Counted from the first letter of the stretch, positions 45,681 to 55,222 are shown. The stretch is DNA of 64,000 nucleotides from Variovorax paradoxus (GCF_009498455.1 NZ_CP045644.1:5025001-5089000); one strand, 5' to 3'. A program made the numbers and translations. The notes: generated by a model from the letters alone, not told the origin.

Positions 45681-46475
45681 TCAGCTCCCTCCGAACCAGT
45701 TGTAGCCCTGGTCTTCCCAGTAGCCACCGGGATAGGTGTTCGTCACGTACATCGCCTGGATGTGCTTCGGGTTCTTGTAGCCAAGCTTGGTCGGCATGCG
45801 CAGCTTCATCGGAAAGCCGTACTTCGGCGGCAGCGGCTGGTCGTCGTAGCTCAGCGCGAGCAGCGTCTGCGGATGCAGCGCGGTCGGCATGTCGATGCTG
45901 GTGTGGTAGTCGTCCGCGCACTGGAAGCCGACGTACTTTGCGCTCAGGTCCGCCCCCACGTGGCGCAGGAAGTCGGCAAAGCGCACGCCGCCCCATTTGC
46001 CGATGGCGCTCCAGCCTTCCACGCAGATGTGGCGCGTGATCTGGTCCTCTTGCGGCAGGGCGCGCAGTTCGGCGAGCGTCCAGCGGCGCTTGTCGGCGAC
46101 CATGCCGCTCACTTCGAGGCGGTAGGTGGCCTCGTCGACCTCGCGGATCTCGTCCACGCCGTAGTAGGCGTTGAACGGAAAGGGGCGCGTGATCTCGGCC
46201 GCGGTGTAGGTCGGCGCCAGCCGCGTCGGGCTGAAGAGCCAGCCCTGCACTTCGTCGTTGAAACGCGAGACTTTGTTCAGCGCGGCTTCCACGTGGCTGT
46301 CGTCGCTGATGCTGCAACCGGTGAGCATCGACAGGCCGCCCAGCGTCAGCGAACGGCGCAGGAACATTCGGCGCGAGGGGGCGTCGAGCTGGCGCTCGAT
46401 GAGGGCGCGGGCTTCGCGCACCACGGCGTCGCCGTCGACTCCGACCAGGGGAGGGCGTTTGAAAAAGAGGCTCAT
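45681..46475 (-). CDS. Molybdopterin-dependent oxidoreductase, YedY/MsrP (sulfite oxidase) family
   Basis: A 264-residue exported enzyme. The twin-arginine signal SRRMFLR (34-40) is followed by a lipobox-like LTGC (51-54), so it may be a Tat-exported lipoprotein. The oxidoreductase domain has the molybdenum-ligand cysteine C151 in RHICVEGWSAIGKWGG, and later YHTSIDMPTALHP and KLGYKNPKHI. It is shorter than E. coli MsrP. It probably reduces methionine sulfoxide in exported proteins, with electrons from the b-type membrane protein whose gene overlaps it (ATGA, 46475-46472). Confidence 0.88.
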   Translation of the reverse strand: MSLFFKRPPLVGVDGDAVVREARALIERQLDAPSRRMFLRRSLTLGGLSMLTGCSISDDSHVEAALNKVSRFNDEVQGWLFSPTRLAPTYTAAEITRPFPFNAYYGVDEIREVDEATYRLEVSGMVADKRRWTLAELRALPQEDQITRHICVEGWSAIGKWGGVRFADFLRHVGADLSAKYVGFQCADDYHTSIDMPTALHPQTLLALSYDDQPLPPKYGFPMKLRMPTKLGYKNPKHIQAMYVTNTYPGGYWEDQGYNWFGGS

Positions 46476-47095
46476 GGGGTGTGGGGTGCGCGACCGCGCA
46501 GCATGGTGAGCAGGGTGCGGGGCACGAGCGCCACCATCACGAGGTGCACGGCAACGAAGGCCACCAGGGCTGCCATCGCAATGAAGTGGACGCGGCGCGC
46601 GGCTTCGTAGCCGCCCATCAGTTCGCGCAGGATGGGGAATTGCACCGACTTCCACAGCACCAGCCCCGACAGCACGATCGCGACCAGGTCGACGATCACG
46701 AACAGGTAGGCCAGCTTCTGCACATGGTTGTAGTGGCGCGGGTCGGCGTGCGAGAGCTTGCCGCCGAGCGCGGCCCGCGCATCGCGCCAGAGGCCGGCCG
46801 GCGTGAGCGGGAAGAACTTGCGCCCGAAGCGCCCGCTGGCAATGTTCAGCACCAGGTAGACCATCCCGTTGAACACCAGCAGCCACATCGCCGCAAAGTG
46901 CCACTGCAGCGCCCCGCCGAGCCAGCCGCCGAGCGTGATCGAAGCCGGAAAGCGAAAGTCAAAGAAGGGCGCCGCGTTGTAGATGCGCCAGCCGCTGGCC
47001 ACCAGCACGAGCACGGCCAGCGCGTTGAGCCAGTGCGTGGCGCGCATCCACAGCGGGTGGATCGGTCGCTTGTCAGGGGCGGTGCGTGTCTGCAT
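46472..47095 (-). CDS. Cytochrome b561-type membrane protein (electron donor to the YedY-like enzyme)
   Basis: A 207-residue four-helix membrane cytochrome. The haem-ligand histidines are visible in HPLWMRATHWLNALAVLVLVASG, LQWHFAAMWLLVFNGMVY, NHVQKLAYLFVIVDLVAIVLSG and VHFIAMAALVAFVAVHLVMV. It should pass quinol electrons to the periplasmic molybdoenzyme encoded just after it, functionally like MsrQ but of the b561 (CybB) type. It is divergent from the two-component system. ATG 47095 is preferred; a GTG at 47116 is possible. Confidence 0.88.
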   Translation of the reverse strand: MQTRTAPDKRPIHPLWMRATHWLNALAVLVLVASGWRIYNAAPFFDFRFPASITLGGWLGGALQWHFAAMWLLVFNGMVYLVLNIASGRFGRKFFPLTPAGLWRDARAALGGKLSHADPRHYNHVQKLAYLFVIVDLVAIVLSGLVLWKSVQFPILRELMGGYEAARRVHFIAMAALVAFVAVHLVMVALVPRTLLTMLRGRAPHTP

Positions 47096-47130
47096 GGGCT
47101 GGATTGTTGGGCGCACCCCCTCGCCGATTC

Positions 47131-47157
47131 ATCACGCAAAGTTCAAAGAATCGTGAT
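47131..47157. promoter_or_regulatory. Candidate response-regulator site in divergent promoter
   Basis: ATCACG (47131-47136) and CGTGAT (47152-47157) are inverted arms 15 bases apart, with TTCATCACGCAAAG and TTCAAAGAATCG arranged in direct order inside. It lies between the cytochrome b561/YedY operon and the response-regulator gene, 36 bases from each, as expected for a shared OmpR-type site. Confidence 0.4.
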
Positions 47158-47192
47158 AACTCCGGGGCCCGACTCGCGGGACAATCGCGGCC

Positions 47193-47924
47193 ATGGACAC
47201 CGCCAAACGCGTGCTGATCGTCGAAGACGACGCCCACATTGCAGAACTGCTGCGCATGCACCTGCGCGACGAGGGCTATGCGGTCGAGCACGCCGCCGAC
47301 GGCAACGCCGGCCTGCGCGCGCTGGAGCGCGGCCAGTGGGACGCGCTGGTGCTCGACCTCATGCTGCCCGGCATCGACGGCCTAGAGATCTGCCGCCGCG
47401 CCCGTGCGATGGCGCGCTACACGCCGATCATCATCGTGAGCGCGCGGTCCAGCGAAGTGCACCGCATCCTCGGCCTCGAACTGGGCGCCGACGACTACCT
47501 GGCCAAGCCCTTCTCGGTGCTGGAACTGGTGGCGCGCGTGAAGGCGCTGCTGCGGCGCACCGATGCGCTGGCGCGCAACGCCCGTCTCGATTCGGGCAGC
47601 CTCACGCTGGGCAACCTCGACATCGAGCCGCTGGCGCGCGAGGTGCGCGTCGATGGCAAGCCCATCGAACTCACCCCGCGCGAGTTCGATCTGCTGTATT
47701 TCTTCGCGCGCCATCCCGGCAAGGTGTTCTCGCGCCTCGACCTGCTCAACCAGGTCTGGGGCTACCAGCACGACGGCTACGAGCACACGGTCAACACGCA
47801 CATCAACCGGCTGCGCACCAAGGTCGAGGCCGATCCGGCCGCGCCGCGGCGCATCCTCACGGTGTGGGGGCGTGGGTACAAGCTCGCGGCAGACGACGCT
47901 GCACCCAAAGGTGACGCGCCATGA
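47193..47924 (+). CDS. OmpR-family response regulator
   Basis: A 243-residue two-domain regulator. The receiver domain (1-120) has acidic D12/D13, phospho-acceptor D55 in LVLDLMLPG and a conserved lysine in DDYLAKPFSV. The winged-helix domain (about 135-235) has LTPREFDLLYFFARHPGKVFSR and VNTHINRLRTKVEADP. It overlaps the kinase start by 4 bases. Divergent from the YedY-like operon, it may be a functional counterpart of HprR. Confidence 0.93.
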   Translation: MDTAKRVLIVEDDAHIAELLRMHLRDEGYAVEHAADGNAGLRALERGQWDALVLDLMLPGIDGLEICRRARAMARYTPIIIVSARSSEVHRILGLELGADDYLAKPFSVLELVARVKALLRRTDALARNARLDSGSLTLGNLDIEPLAREVRVDGKPIELTPREFDLLYFFARHPGKVFSRLDLLNQVWGYQHDGYEHTVNTHINRLRTKVEADPAAPRRILTVWGRGYKLAADDAAPKGDAP

Positions 47925-49399
47925 TGGCTTGGGCCACGTTGTCGCGGCGCCTGTCGATCGCCTTCGCGGTGCTGCTGCTGGCCTGCTGCGGCGCCTCGGC
48001 GTGGCTGCAGATGCGCGCGGGTGCGCAGCATGCGCAAGAGGTGACGCAGCGGCTGTCGCTCGGGCTCGCGGCCCACATCGCGCAGAACACCGAACTCATG
48101 AAGCCCGGCGGCCTCGACCCGGTGGCGGTGAAAGACCTGTTCGACAAGCTCATGACCGTCAACCCCAGCGTCGAGGTCTACGTGCTGGGGCTCGACGGCC
48201 GCATCGAGGCCCAGGCCGCGCCGCCGGGGCACCTGAAGCGCGACAAGGTGGCGCTCGGCCCCATCCGCCAGCTGCTGGCCGGTGAGCGCCTGCCCATCGC
48301 GGGCGACGACCCGCGCAGCCCCGACGGCACCAAGGTCTTCAGCGCCGCGCCGCTGCGCATGGGTGGGCGCGACGCCGGTTATGTGTACGTGGTGCTGCAA
48401 GGCGAAGACCACGACGCGCTGGCCGCCAACCTCTCGGCCGACACCGTGCTGCGCACCACGCTGTGGTCGATGGCCTTGGTGGCGCTGCTGGGGCTCATCG
48501 CCGGGCTGGTGGCGTTCCGCCTCATCACGCGGCCGCTGCGCGAGCTGACGGCGGCGGTGCGCCGCTTCGAGGCCGAGGGCATCGAGGCGCTGGAGCGCGA
48601 GGCGCCCATGCCCGCGCCACTGCGCCGCGCCGACGACGAGATCGCGCAGCTGCAGCAGGCCTTTGAACAGATGACGCGCCGCATCGCCGAGCAATGGCGC
48701 GAACTCAGCCTGCAGGACCGCCAGCGGCGCGAGCTCTTCGCCAACATCTCGCACGACCTGCGCACGCCGCTCACTTCGCTGCATGGCTACCTCGAGACGC
48801 TGCTGCTCAAGGCCGGCACGCTCAGCGAAGATGAACGTCGCCGCTATCTGGAGATTGCGCTCGGCCAGAGCCGCAAGGTCGGTCGGCTCGCGCAGGAGGT
48901 GTTCGAGCTGGCGCGCCTCGAGTACGGTGTGGTCAAGCCTGAGAAAGAAAACTTCGCGCTCGCCGACCTCGTGCAGGACGTGTTCCAGAAGTTCGAACTC
49001 GCGGCCGAGGCGCGGCGCCAGCAGCTCAAGCCCGACATCGCGCCGAACCTGCCCGTGGTGTCGGCCGACCTCGGCATGATCGAACGCGTGCTGACCAACC
49101 TGCTGGACAACGCCATCCGCCACACACCGGCCGGCGGCGAGATCGAGGTGCGCCTGCGCCCGTCCGAGGCCGGCGTGGCGGTGCAGGTGAGCGACACCGG
49201 GCCCGGCATTCCTGGCGAGCTGCAGAAGGGCCTGTTCACGCGGCCGGCCTTTGCCGACGGTGGCACGCGCGGCGGCGGGCTGGGGCTGATGATCGTGCAG
49301 CGCATCCTGCAGCTGCACGGCAGCGACATCCGGCTCGTGCCGCAGACGGGCAAGGGCGCGGTGTTCCTGTTTCGGCTCGGGAGCGCAACGGGACGCTGA
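47921..49399 (+). CDS. Sensor histidine kinase
   Basis: A 492-residue membrane kinase. TM1 is about 12-28, a periplasmic sensor about 29-180, TM2 about 185-205, and a HAMP linker follows (RLITRPLRELTAAVRRFEAEG). The phospho-acceptor H278 is in FANISHDLRTPLTSLHGYLE, and the ATPase domain has N-box NLLDNAIRHTP, G1 VSDTGPGIP and G2 GGGLGLMIVQ. It is coupled to the response regulator. The signal is unknown; its position next to methionine-sulfoxide repair genes suggests an oxidant or envelope stress. Confidence 0.92.
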   Translation: MMAWATLSRRLSIAFAVLLLACCGASAWLQMRAGAQHAQEVTQRLSLGLAAHIAQNTELMKPGGLDPVAVKDLFDKLMTVNPSVEVYVLGLDGRIEAQAAPPGHLKRDKVALGPIRQLLAGERLPIAGDDPRSPDGTKVFSAAPLRMGGRDAGYVYVVLQGEDHDALAANLSADTVLRTTLWSMALVALLGLIAGLVAFRLITRPLRELTAAVRRFEAEGIEALEREAPMPAPLRRADDEIAQLQQAFEQMTRRIAEQWRELSLQDRQRRELFANISHDLRTPLTSLHGYLETLLLKAGTLSEDERRRYLEIALGQSRKVGRLAQEVFELARLEYGVVKPEKENFALADLVQDVFQKFELAAEARRQQLKPDIAPNLPVVSADLGMIERVLTNLLDNAIRHTPAGGEIEVRLRPSEAGVAVQVSDTGPGIPGELQKGLFTRPAFADGGTRGGGLGLMIVQRILQLHGSDIRLVPQTGKGAVFLFRLGSATGR

Positions 49400-49499
49400 G
49401 GGTCGTTGAACCCGGCGGTCGGCGGGTTTGCCAGCGGGCGGCGGGCGATGCTACAAGCGAAGCGGCATCCCCCAAAAGAACCGAAGGAGACCCCCGACC

Positions 49500-50444
49500 A
49501 TGCCCGCTTTCGAGACCGTCCTGATCGACAAGGACCCGCAGCATCCGCGCATCGCGCGCCTCGTGCTCAACCGCCCCGAGAAGCTCAACGCCATCGGCGA
49601 CAGCACGCCCACCGACATCCGCCGCGCGGTCGAATGGGCCGAGGCCGACGACGAGGTGCATGTGATTGTGGTCGAAGGCGCGGGCCGCGCCTTCTGCGCT
49701 GGCTACGACCTGGGCGACTACGCCGAAGGCCAGGGCCGCGAAGGCCAGGCCGACCATCCCTGCCGGCAAGAGAAAACGCCGTGGGACCCGATGCTCGACT
49801 ACGCCGCCATGAAGCGCAACACCGAAGACTTCATGTCGCTGTGGCGCTGCCGGAAGCCCACCATCGCCAAGGTGCACGGCTACGCGGTGGCGGGCGGCAG
49901 CGACATCGCGCTGTGCTGCGACCTGCTCACCATGGCCGACGACGCGCGCATCGGCTACATGCCCACGCGCGTGTGGGGCTGCCCGACCACCGCAATGTGG
50001 ACCTACCGCCTCGGCGCGCTGCGCGCCAAGCAGCTCATGTTCACCGGCGACACCATCACCGGCACGCAGGCGGCCGACTGGGGGCTCGCGAATTTCTCGG
50101 TGCCGGCCGATCAGCTCGACGACGCCACGCTGAAGCTCGCGCAGCGCATCGCGGGCGTGCCCAGTTCGCACTTGATGATGCACAAGATGGTCGTCAACCA
50201 GGTCTGGCATTCGATGGGGCTGGAGCAGACGCAGATGTTCGCGACGGTGTTCGACGGCATCACGCGGCACAACCCCGAGGGGATGTGGTTTCGCAGGCAG
50301 GCGGAAGCCGAGGGTTTCAAGAGCGCTGTCGCATGGCGCGACAGCGGTCGGAACATTCCGGAGGGCGACGAGGCGAGGGCGCTTGTCGCTGAGCTTGAGG
50401 TCAAGCTTGCAGCGGCGCGGGCGGCGGTGCCGCCCGCGCGCTGA
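49500..50444 (+). CDS. Crotonase/enoyl-CoA hydratase family protein
   Basis: A 314-residue crotonase-fold protein. N-terminal segments [18 protein letters not shown] and [20 protein letters not shown] form the first half of the acyl-CoA oxyanion hole; [37 protein letters not shown] is the second. The catalytic glutamates of classical hydratases are not obvious at the standard places, so the exact reaction (hydratase, isomerase or hydrolase) is open. AAGGAGA precedes the start. It stands alone after the sensor kinase. Confidence 0.88.
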   Translation: MPAFETVLIDKDPQHPRIARLVLNRPEKLNAIGDSTPTDIRRAVEWAEADDEVHVIVVEGAGRAFCAGYDLGDYAEGQGREGQADHPCRQEKTPWDPMLDYAAMKRNTEDFMSLWRCRKPTIAKVHGYAVAGGSDIALCCDLLTMADDARIGYMPTRVWGCPTTAMWTYRLGALRAKQLMFTGDTITGTQAADWGLANFSVPADQLDDATLKLAQRIAGVPSSHLMMHKMVVNQVWHSMGLEQTQMFATVFDGITRHNPEGMWFRRQAEAEGFKSAVAWRDSGRNIPEGDEARALVAELEVKLAAARAAVPPAR

Positions 50445-50454
50445 GGCACCTTCC

Positions 50455-51972
50455 TCAGGGAGGGCAGGCAGCCGAGTTGGCCAGGGCGAAGGGACGGGAC
50501 GATGTCGTCGGTGCCCTGTCGTCCACGCCGATCGTGCTGCGCGAGAAGGTGCAGCCGTAGGTCGGTGCCGCCACGGTGGCGGCGGTGACGACGTCGTCGC
50601 CCGCGGGTTTCGGCCCGCCTTGCTCCCACTTGACCATCGCGTCGAAGGCTTCTGTCTGCTCCTGAACAGTGAAGTCGCAGTGCGTGATCCCGCGGATCGC
50701 GCGCTGCACCAACCACTCGCTGTTGCCCTTGGCGGCCACGCGCTTCTGGTAGATCTGTTGCATGCTGAAGGGCACATACAGATCGCCGAGCGTGTGCAGA
50801 GACACCACCGGAACCTTGAATTCGCCGTTGGCCTTGGGAATCCAGCGCAGGCCGTCGGTGCGCAGGCGGTTGGCGTCGGCGGCCGCGGTGAGCTTGAGCA
50901 CCGAACTGTTGAGCGCTGTCGAGCCCGGCACGTCGCCGTCGATGGTGTAGGTGAAGCGGTTGGTGTCCAGCGTGTTCCGGTTCAGGATGCCGTTCACGGT
51001 GCCGTCGCTGCCGAACACGCCCCACACCGCCGCGAACGAGCCGCCCGCCGCCATGCCGAGGCCGAACATCGGACGCTCGCCACCGGTCAGGTTCTTCACC
51101 ACCGAGACGAACTTCATGCCCGTGGCCGTGGGCACGGAGGGGAAGTTGGTGAACAGCGTGTTGGTGACCTGCGCGGAGATGTCCGACCAGTTCGGCGTCG
51201 GGTACTTCGGCAGGCCCGCCAGCGCCTGTGCCGTGACCTGCGCACCGGCGAAGTAGTCGAAGAGTTCGGTGTCGCCGACCACGCCGCACATCGGCACCGC
51301 GCCGTTGTACTTCACCTTGTGGTTGGCGGTGGCGAGAGCTTCGTCCTCGATCGCCGCCGCCGTGATGTGGCCACCCATGGAGTGGCCGGTGATGTATGTC
51401 TTCGTCGGTGCGGCCAGCTCGCGGCCGTTGGCCTTGGCGATCTTGTTGAACTCCAGTGCCAGCGCGTTGGTGTCTTCCACCCCCACCCGCACGTCATAGA
51501 AGTTCTTGCTGTAGCTCGATGCGGCCCAGGCGTAGCCGTTCTGGATCAGGTAGCGGCGGATCGACGGGTTGTTCACCGACAGCAGGTTGCTTTCGCCCGC
51601 ATAGCCGTGCGCGTACATCACGAGCTTGCCGTTCCAGTTGGCCGGCACTTCGACGTGGTACTGCGCGCCGCCCAGCATGCCGGCCCAGCGGCTGGTGGTG
51701 GCGTTGTCGACCAGGTCGCTGGCGTCGGCCTTGAGCGCCGCGAAGGTGGTGGCCGATGGGTCGGCGGGCGCGAAGGCGTTGCGGGTGTCCTGCACGCGCG
51801 TTTCTTCGGGCGGGGGTGGCGGCGGTGCGGGAGGCGGTGGCGCCGGCGGCGCGGGTGCTGGCGCGGGCGGCAGGGGCGTGAAGGCAAAACCGTTGCCACC
51901 GCTGCCACCGCCGCAGGACGCGACGGCGAGGCTGGTTGCGAGGGCCAGGAGTGTCAGGCGTGCGGAATGCAT
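50455..51972 (-). CDS. Large secreted alpha/beta-hydrolase lipoprotein (putative esterase/lipase)
   Basis: A 505-residue predicted lipoprotein. The signal ends at a lipobox (LAVASCGGGSGG), a proline-rich linker follows (about 30-55) and then a hydrolase domain with nucleophile motif GHSMGGH (about 196-202) and late TYGCTF. An intact GGGSGG stretch lies at the place where the two smaller esterase lipoproteins at 24-27 kb are frameshifted. The start at 51972 has GGAGAG upstream. The substrate is unknown; it may be a polyester or lipid esterase. Confidence 0.85.
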   Translation of the reverse strand: MHSARLTLLALATSLAVASCGGGSGGNGFAFTPLPPAPAPAPPAPPPPAPPPPPPEETRVQDTRNAFAPADPSATTFAALKADASDLVDNATTSRWAGMLGGAQYHVEVPANWNGKLVMYAHGYAGESNLLSVNNPSIRRYLIQNGYAWAASSYSKNFYDVRVGVEDTNALALEFNKIAKANGRELAAPTKTYITGHSMGGHITAAAIEDEALATANHKVKYNGAVPMCGVVGDTELFDYFAGAQVTAQALAGLPKYPTPNWSDISAQVTNTLFTNFPSVPTATGMKFVSVVKNLTGGERPMFGLGMAAGGSFAAVWGVFGSDGTVNGILNRNTLDTNRFTYTIDGDVPGSTALNSSVLKLTAAADANRLRTDGLRWIPKANGEFKVPVVSLHTLGDLYVPFSMQQIYQKRVAAKGNSEWLVQRAIRGITHCDFTVQEQTEAFDAMVKWEQGGPKPAGDDVVTAATVAAPTYGCTFSRSTIGVDDRAPTTSSRPFALANSAACPP

Positions 51973-52163
51973 GGGTTGTCTCTCTCCGTTCTTATGGGCG
52001 TTTGTCGAGAAGGTGCCCGGCGCAGCGCTGTGCATCGTCCGTTCGTGGTGAACGACCGTGCTATTTCACTGAGCCGGCGGCGCAGCGTAGGGGCGTTGCC
52101 GGGCGCGTCGGCCCGGGCTTTCCCGTAGCTGCTATCTCCTGCGCGACATCTGCGCGGGCGCAG

Positions 52164-53072
52164 TCAACCCTTGCGGCGTTTCACGATCACCGTGGCCTCG
52201 AGGCCTTCATAGGCCTCGGCGTCGCCGTACCAGCTGCCGGAGATGGGCGCCGCCAGCGCGGGGTCGCGCGCCACGCCCACGCGGATCAGCTGGCCGCTGC
52301 CCATGAGGTTGTTGGTCGGGTCGAAGGCCAGCCAGCCCGCGCCCGGCAGGTAGGCCTGCAGCCACGCATGCGTGGTGCCGGCGCCGGTGACGGATTCACC
52401 GGGCGCCTGCTGCGCGGTGTCGTTGTCGAGTGACGCGTCGTAGAGGTAGCCCGAGACGAAGCGTGTCGCGATGCCCAGGCGGCGCGTGGCTTCCATCATC
52501 AGCAGCGCGTAGTCGCGGCAGCTGCCGCTGCCCAGCGCGAGCGTCTCGAGCGGCGTCTGCGTGCCTTCCTCGTCGCGCGCCTTGTACTGGAAGCTCTGGC
52601 CGATGTGCGCGTTCATGCGCGTGAGCACGTCGCGCGTGCTGTTGGGCTGGTCGGTGTGCAGGAACTGGTGCGCCCAGCGGATCAGCGTGCCGTTGGCGTC
52701 GTCGTCGTGGTACGGGCGCAGGTAGTGCTCCAGGTCCAGCCGCTCTTCCACCGAGTAGGCAAAGGGCAGGAACTCGGCCGACGGGTCGAGCGTGAGCAGG
52801 TCGCGCTGCGACGGCGGCACATGCTCGATGGTGAAGGAGCACACGATGCGCAGCTCGGTCGCTTCGCCCAGGGGCTGCACCAGTGCGACGGAGTTCGAGT
52901 ACGGGTCTTGAATCAGCCGCGTGAGGGCCTGCGGGCTCACCTGAAGGTCGGTGGCGAGCACGCGCAGGTCGTGGCTGTCACGCGGACGGAACATCACGCG
53001 GTGCAAGCCGAAAGTGACCGGCTTGTTGTAGCGGTAGACGGTGGTGTGGGTGATGTCGTACTGGATGGCCAT
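52164..53072 (-). CDS. Transglutaminase-like cysteine protease family protein
   Basis: A 302-residue protein with an N-terminal beta-rich domain (MAIQYDITHTTVYRYNKPVTFGLHRVMFRPRD) and a transglutaminase-like core. The triad is C185 (GSGSCRDYA), H235 (GTTHAWLQAY) and D251 (FDPTNN). This is the bacterial family often found with circularly permuted ATP-grasp partners, though none is here. It may be a peptidase or amidase. It starts about 60 bases from the MnmC stop on the same strand. Confidence 0.9.
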   Translation of the reverse strand: MAIQYDITHTTVYRYNKPVTFGLHRVMFRPRDSHDLRVLATDLQVSPQALTRLIQDPYSNSVALVQPLGEATELRIVCSFTIEHVPPSQRDLLTLDPSAEFLPFAYSVEERLDLEHYLRPYHDDDANGTLIRWAHQFLHTDQPNSTRDVLTRMNAHIGQSFQYKARDEEGTQTPLETLALGSGSCRDYALLMMEATRRLGIATRFVSGYLYDASLDNDTAQQAPGESVTGAGTTHAWLQAYLPGAGWLAFDPTNNLMGSGQLIRVGVARDPALAAPISGSWYGDAEAYEGLEATVIVKRRKG

Positions 53073-53130
53073 CGTGCATTGTGCGGTGCGCGCGTGACGG
53101 CGGGTGGTGGGAAACCCAGTACGCGCCGAT

Positions 53131-54939
53131 TCAGTCGGACCCGGGCCAGAGCCGCTGCGTGCCGAGCGCCTTGGCGAGCGTCCCGGGCAGCGGCAGCGGC
53201 TCCCCGTGCCACTGTGCCGCCAGCAACTCGGCGCACAGCGTGGCAAAGCTCAGCCCGCGCGAGCCCAGCGCGGTGCAGGTCCAGAGGCCATCGTCGGCAC
53301 CCGGCGCCAGTGGGCCGACCAGCGGCCGGCGGTCGCCCGAGGCGCAGCGCACGCCGACCCAGGCGTGGGTTTCTCCGCGCGCGAAGGCGGGCGCGAGCGC
53401 GGCGGCGGCGCCGGGGTGCAGGCGTGTGAGCCGGTCGCGGTTGATGAGGCGGTCGGCGTCGGTGGCGGCGAGGTCGGTGCTGTCGCGGTCGAAGGTGGCG
53501 CCGATCAGCCACAGAGGCTGCGGCGCCTCGCCATCGGGCACGCCGGCAATCAGGTGGCCGTCGCCGTTGATGGGGGTGACGGGCAGGGCGCTGTCGTTCG
53601 CCCGGCCCCAGGCGACCTGGCCGCGCACGGGCTGCAGCGGCAGGTCGGGCGCGAAGTGGTGCGATTCGAAGCCTGCGGCCACGACGACGCGGTCGGCTTC
53701 TGCGAGCACGGTGTCGGCGTCGTCGAGCAGCTGCCAGCCGCCGTCCGAGCGTGCGAGGCGTGCCACGTGGCAGTTGCCGCGGAACTCGATGCCCGGCTGC
53801 GCCAGCCACGCGGCAATCAGTCGGTGCGGGCGCACCCAGGCCGCGCGCGCATGCCACAGCGCCGGCGTGTCAGGCGGCAGGCCGGCCGCTGCGAGCCGAT
53901 CGGCCTGTGCAGGCCACGATTCGTTCGGTCCGTCCGCGCTCCAGCCGGGCGGCACGCGCACGTCGCCGTCGGGCCGGCGTTCGAGCGACCCGTGGGCGCC
54001 CCAGTCACGGCCGTGGTCGAGCCGTTGCGCGAGTTCTGTCCAGGTCGCACGGATGCCGGCGCGCGTGAGCCGCGACAGCAAGGCGTCGTCGGACGACACA
54101 TGCGGCGCCAGCAGCCCGACCGGCAGGCCGGACGCGCCCGAGGCCGGCGCATCGGCCGCATCGAGCACCGTGACCCGCCAGCCGCGCCGCGCAAGGCTGG
54201 CCGCGACCGCGGCGCCCGCGAGCCCGGCTCCGATCACCGCGCAATGGCCGGACGCGTCGACGCCTTCACGCACCGGCTGGCGGCGCCGCACGGTCCAGGC
54301 GGGCGCGAACACGCCGCGCAGGCTGCCGGGGCCCGGGTCGAGCTGGAAGCCGTTCTGCGCTAGCGCATGACGCACCCCGTCGTCGTCGGTGCGGGCCGCG
54401 AGGCCGGTGCCCTGGCGAGCGAAGCGCGACACTGCCTTGAACGTGTCGGGCAAAGCAGTCGCCGGGTCGAAGCCGTCGAGAAAGAGACTGTCGGCCTCGA
54501 AGCGCTGGGCGCGCAGCATCGGCTGCAGCTCGCCGATGCACAGCGTGAGCAGCACGCGGCCGTCGTCGAAGGCCAGGCGATGGAAGCCCGGCAACAGCCC
54601 GGTCCATTGGCGGGCCAGTTGCTCGGCGAGCGGTGCGAGCGCCGGGTCGACTTCAGCCGCGCGCAGCAGATCGCCGGCCGGCGCCGGATGGGCGTCGACC
54701 GCAACGTAATGCAGCAGGCGCGGCCGGCGCGGGTCGGCGCGCCAGGCCTGCCAGGTTGTCAGGAAATGAAGGCCCGGCCCGAAGCCGGTTTCGAGAATCC
54801 GCCATTGCGGACGCCCGGACCAGGCGGGGGGCAGGCCGCAGCCGTCCAGAAACACACGGCGCGAAAGCGCCGATGTGTCGATGTCGAGGGGGGAGGTGTC
54901 GCCGGAGCGCGCGCCGAGCGGGGTGCCGTCGGCGGCCAC
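53131..54939 (-). CDS. mnmC: Bifunctional tRNA mnm5s2U34 synthesis protein MnmC
   Basis: A 602-residue fusion. The N-terminal methyltransferase (SAM motif ILETGFGPGLHFLTTW) converts nm5 to mnm5 at U34, and the C-terminal FAD-dependent oxidoreductase (CAVIGAGLAGAAVAASLARRGW) converts cmnm5 to nm5. The GTG start at 54939 lies 7 bases after the yggX stop. The first residues are shorter than usual, and the typical FDDVYFS-like start is replaced by GARSGDTSPLDIDTS, which is unusual but follows an open frame. Confidence 0.92.
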   Translation of the reverse strand: MAADGTPLGARSGDTSPLDIDTSALSRRVFLDGCGLPPAWSGRPQWRILETGFGPGLHFLTTWQAWRADPRRPRLLHYVAVDAHPAPAGDLLRAAEVDPALAPLAEQLARQWTGLLPGFHRLAFDDGRVLLTLCIGELQPMLRAQRFEADSLFLDGFDPATALPDTFKAVSRFARQGTGLAARTDDDGVRHALAQNGFQLDPGPGSLRGVFAPAWTVRRRQPVREGVDASGHCAVIGAGLAGAAVAASLARRGWRVTVLDAADAPASGASGLPVGLLAPHVSSDDALLSRLTRAGIRATWTELAQRLDHGRDWGAHGSLERRPDGDVRVPPGWSADGPNESWPAQADRLAAAGLPPDTPALWHARAAWVRPHRLIAAWLAQPGIEFRGNCHVARLARSDGGWQLLDDADTVLAEADRVVVAAGFESHHFAPDLPLQPVRGQVAWGRANDSALPVTPINGDGHLIAGVPDGEAPQPLWLIGATFDRDSTDLAATDADRLINRDRLTRLHPGAAAALAPAFARGETHAWVGVRCASGDRRPLVGPLAPGADDGLWTCTALGSRGLSFATLCAELLAAQWHGEPLPLPGTLAKALGTQRLWPGSD

Positions 54940-54946
54940 GCTGGGC

Positions 54947-55222
54947 TCAGGCTGCGGGAGGGGGAACGTAGCCTTGCGCCACGTCGGCGCCTTCGCCGAA
55001 GAAGTGTTTTTCCATCTGGCGTGCCAGGTACTGGCGGGCGCGCAGGTCGGCCAGGTTCAGCCGGTTTTCATTGACCAGCATGGTCTGTTGCTTGAGCCAG
55101 GCGGCCCATGCTTCCTTGCTGACGTTTTCCCACAGGCGCTTGCCCAGGTCGCCGGGGTACGGCGGAAAGTCGAGTCCTTCGGCCTCTTTGCCGAGCTTGA
55201 TGCACTGAACCATGCGTGCCAT
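54947..55222 (-). CDS. yggX: Oxidative-damage protection protein YggX (Fe2+-trafficking)
   Basis: A 91-residue protein of the YggX family that helps protect Fe-S enzymes. Conserved parts are [27 protein letters not shown] with the single conserved cysteine C7, and [29 protein letters not shown]. It is followed by mnmC with a 7-base gap and is divergent from the sulfate-binding-protein gene. Confidence 0.95.
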   Translation of the reverse strand: MARMVQCIKLGKEAEGLDFPPYPGDLGKRLWENVSKEAWAAWLKQQTMLVNENRLNLADLRARQYLARQMEKHFFGEGADVAQGYVPPPAA

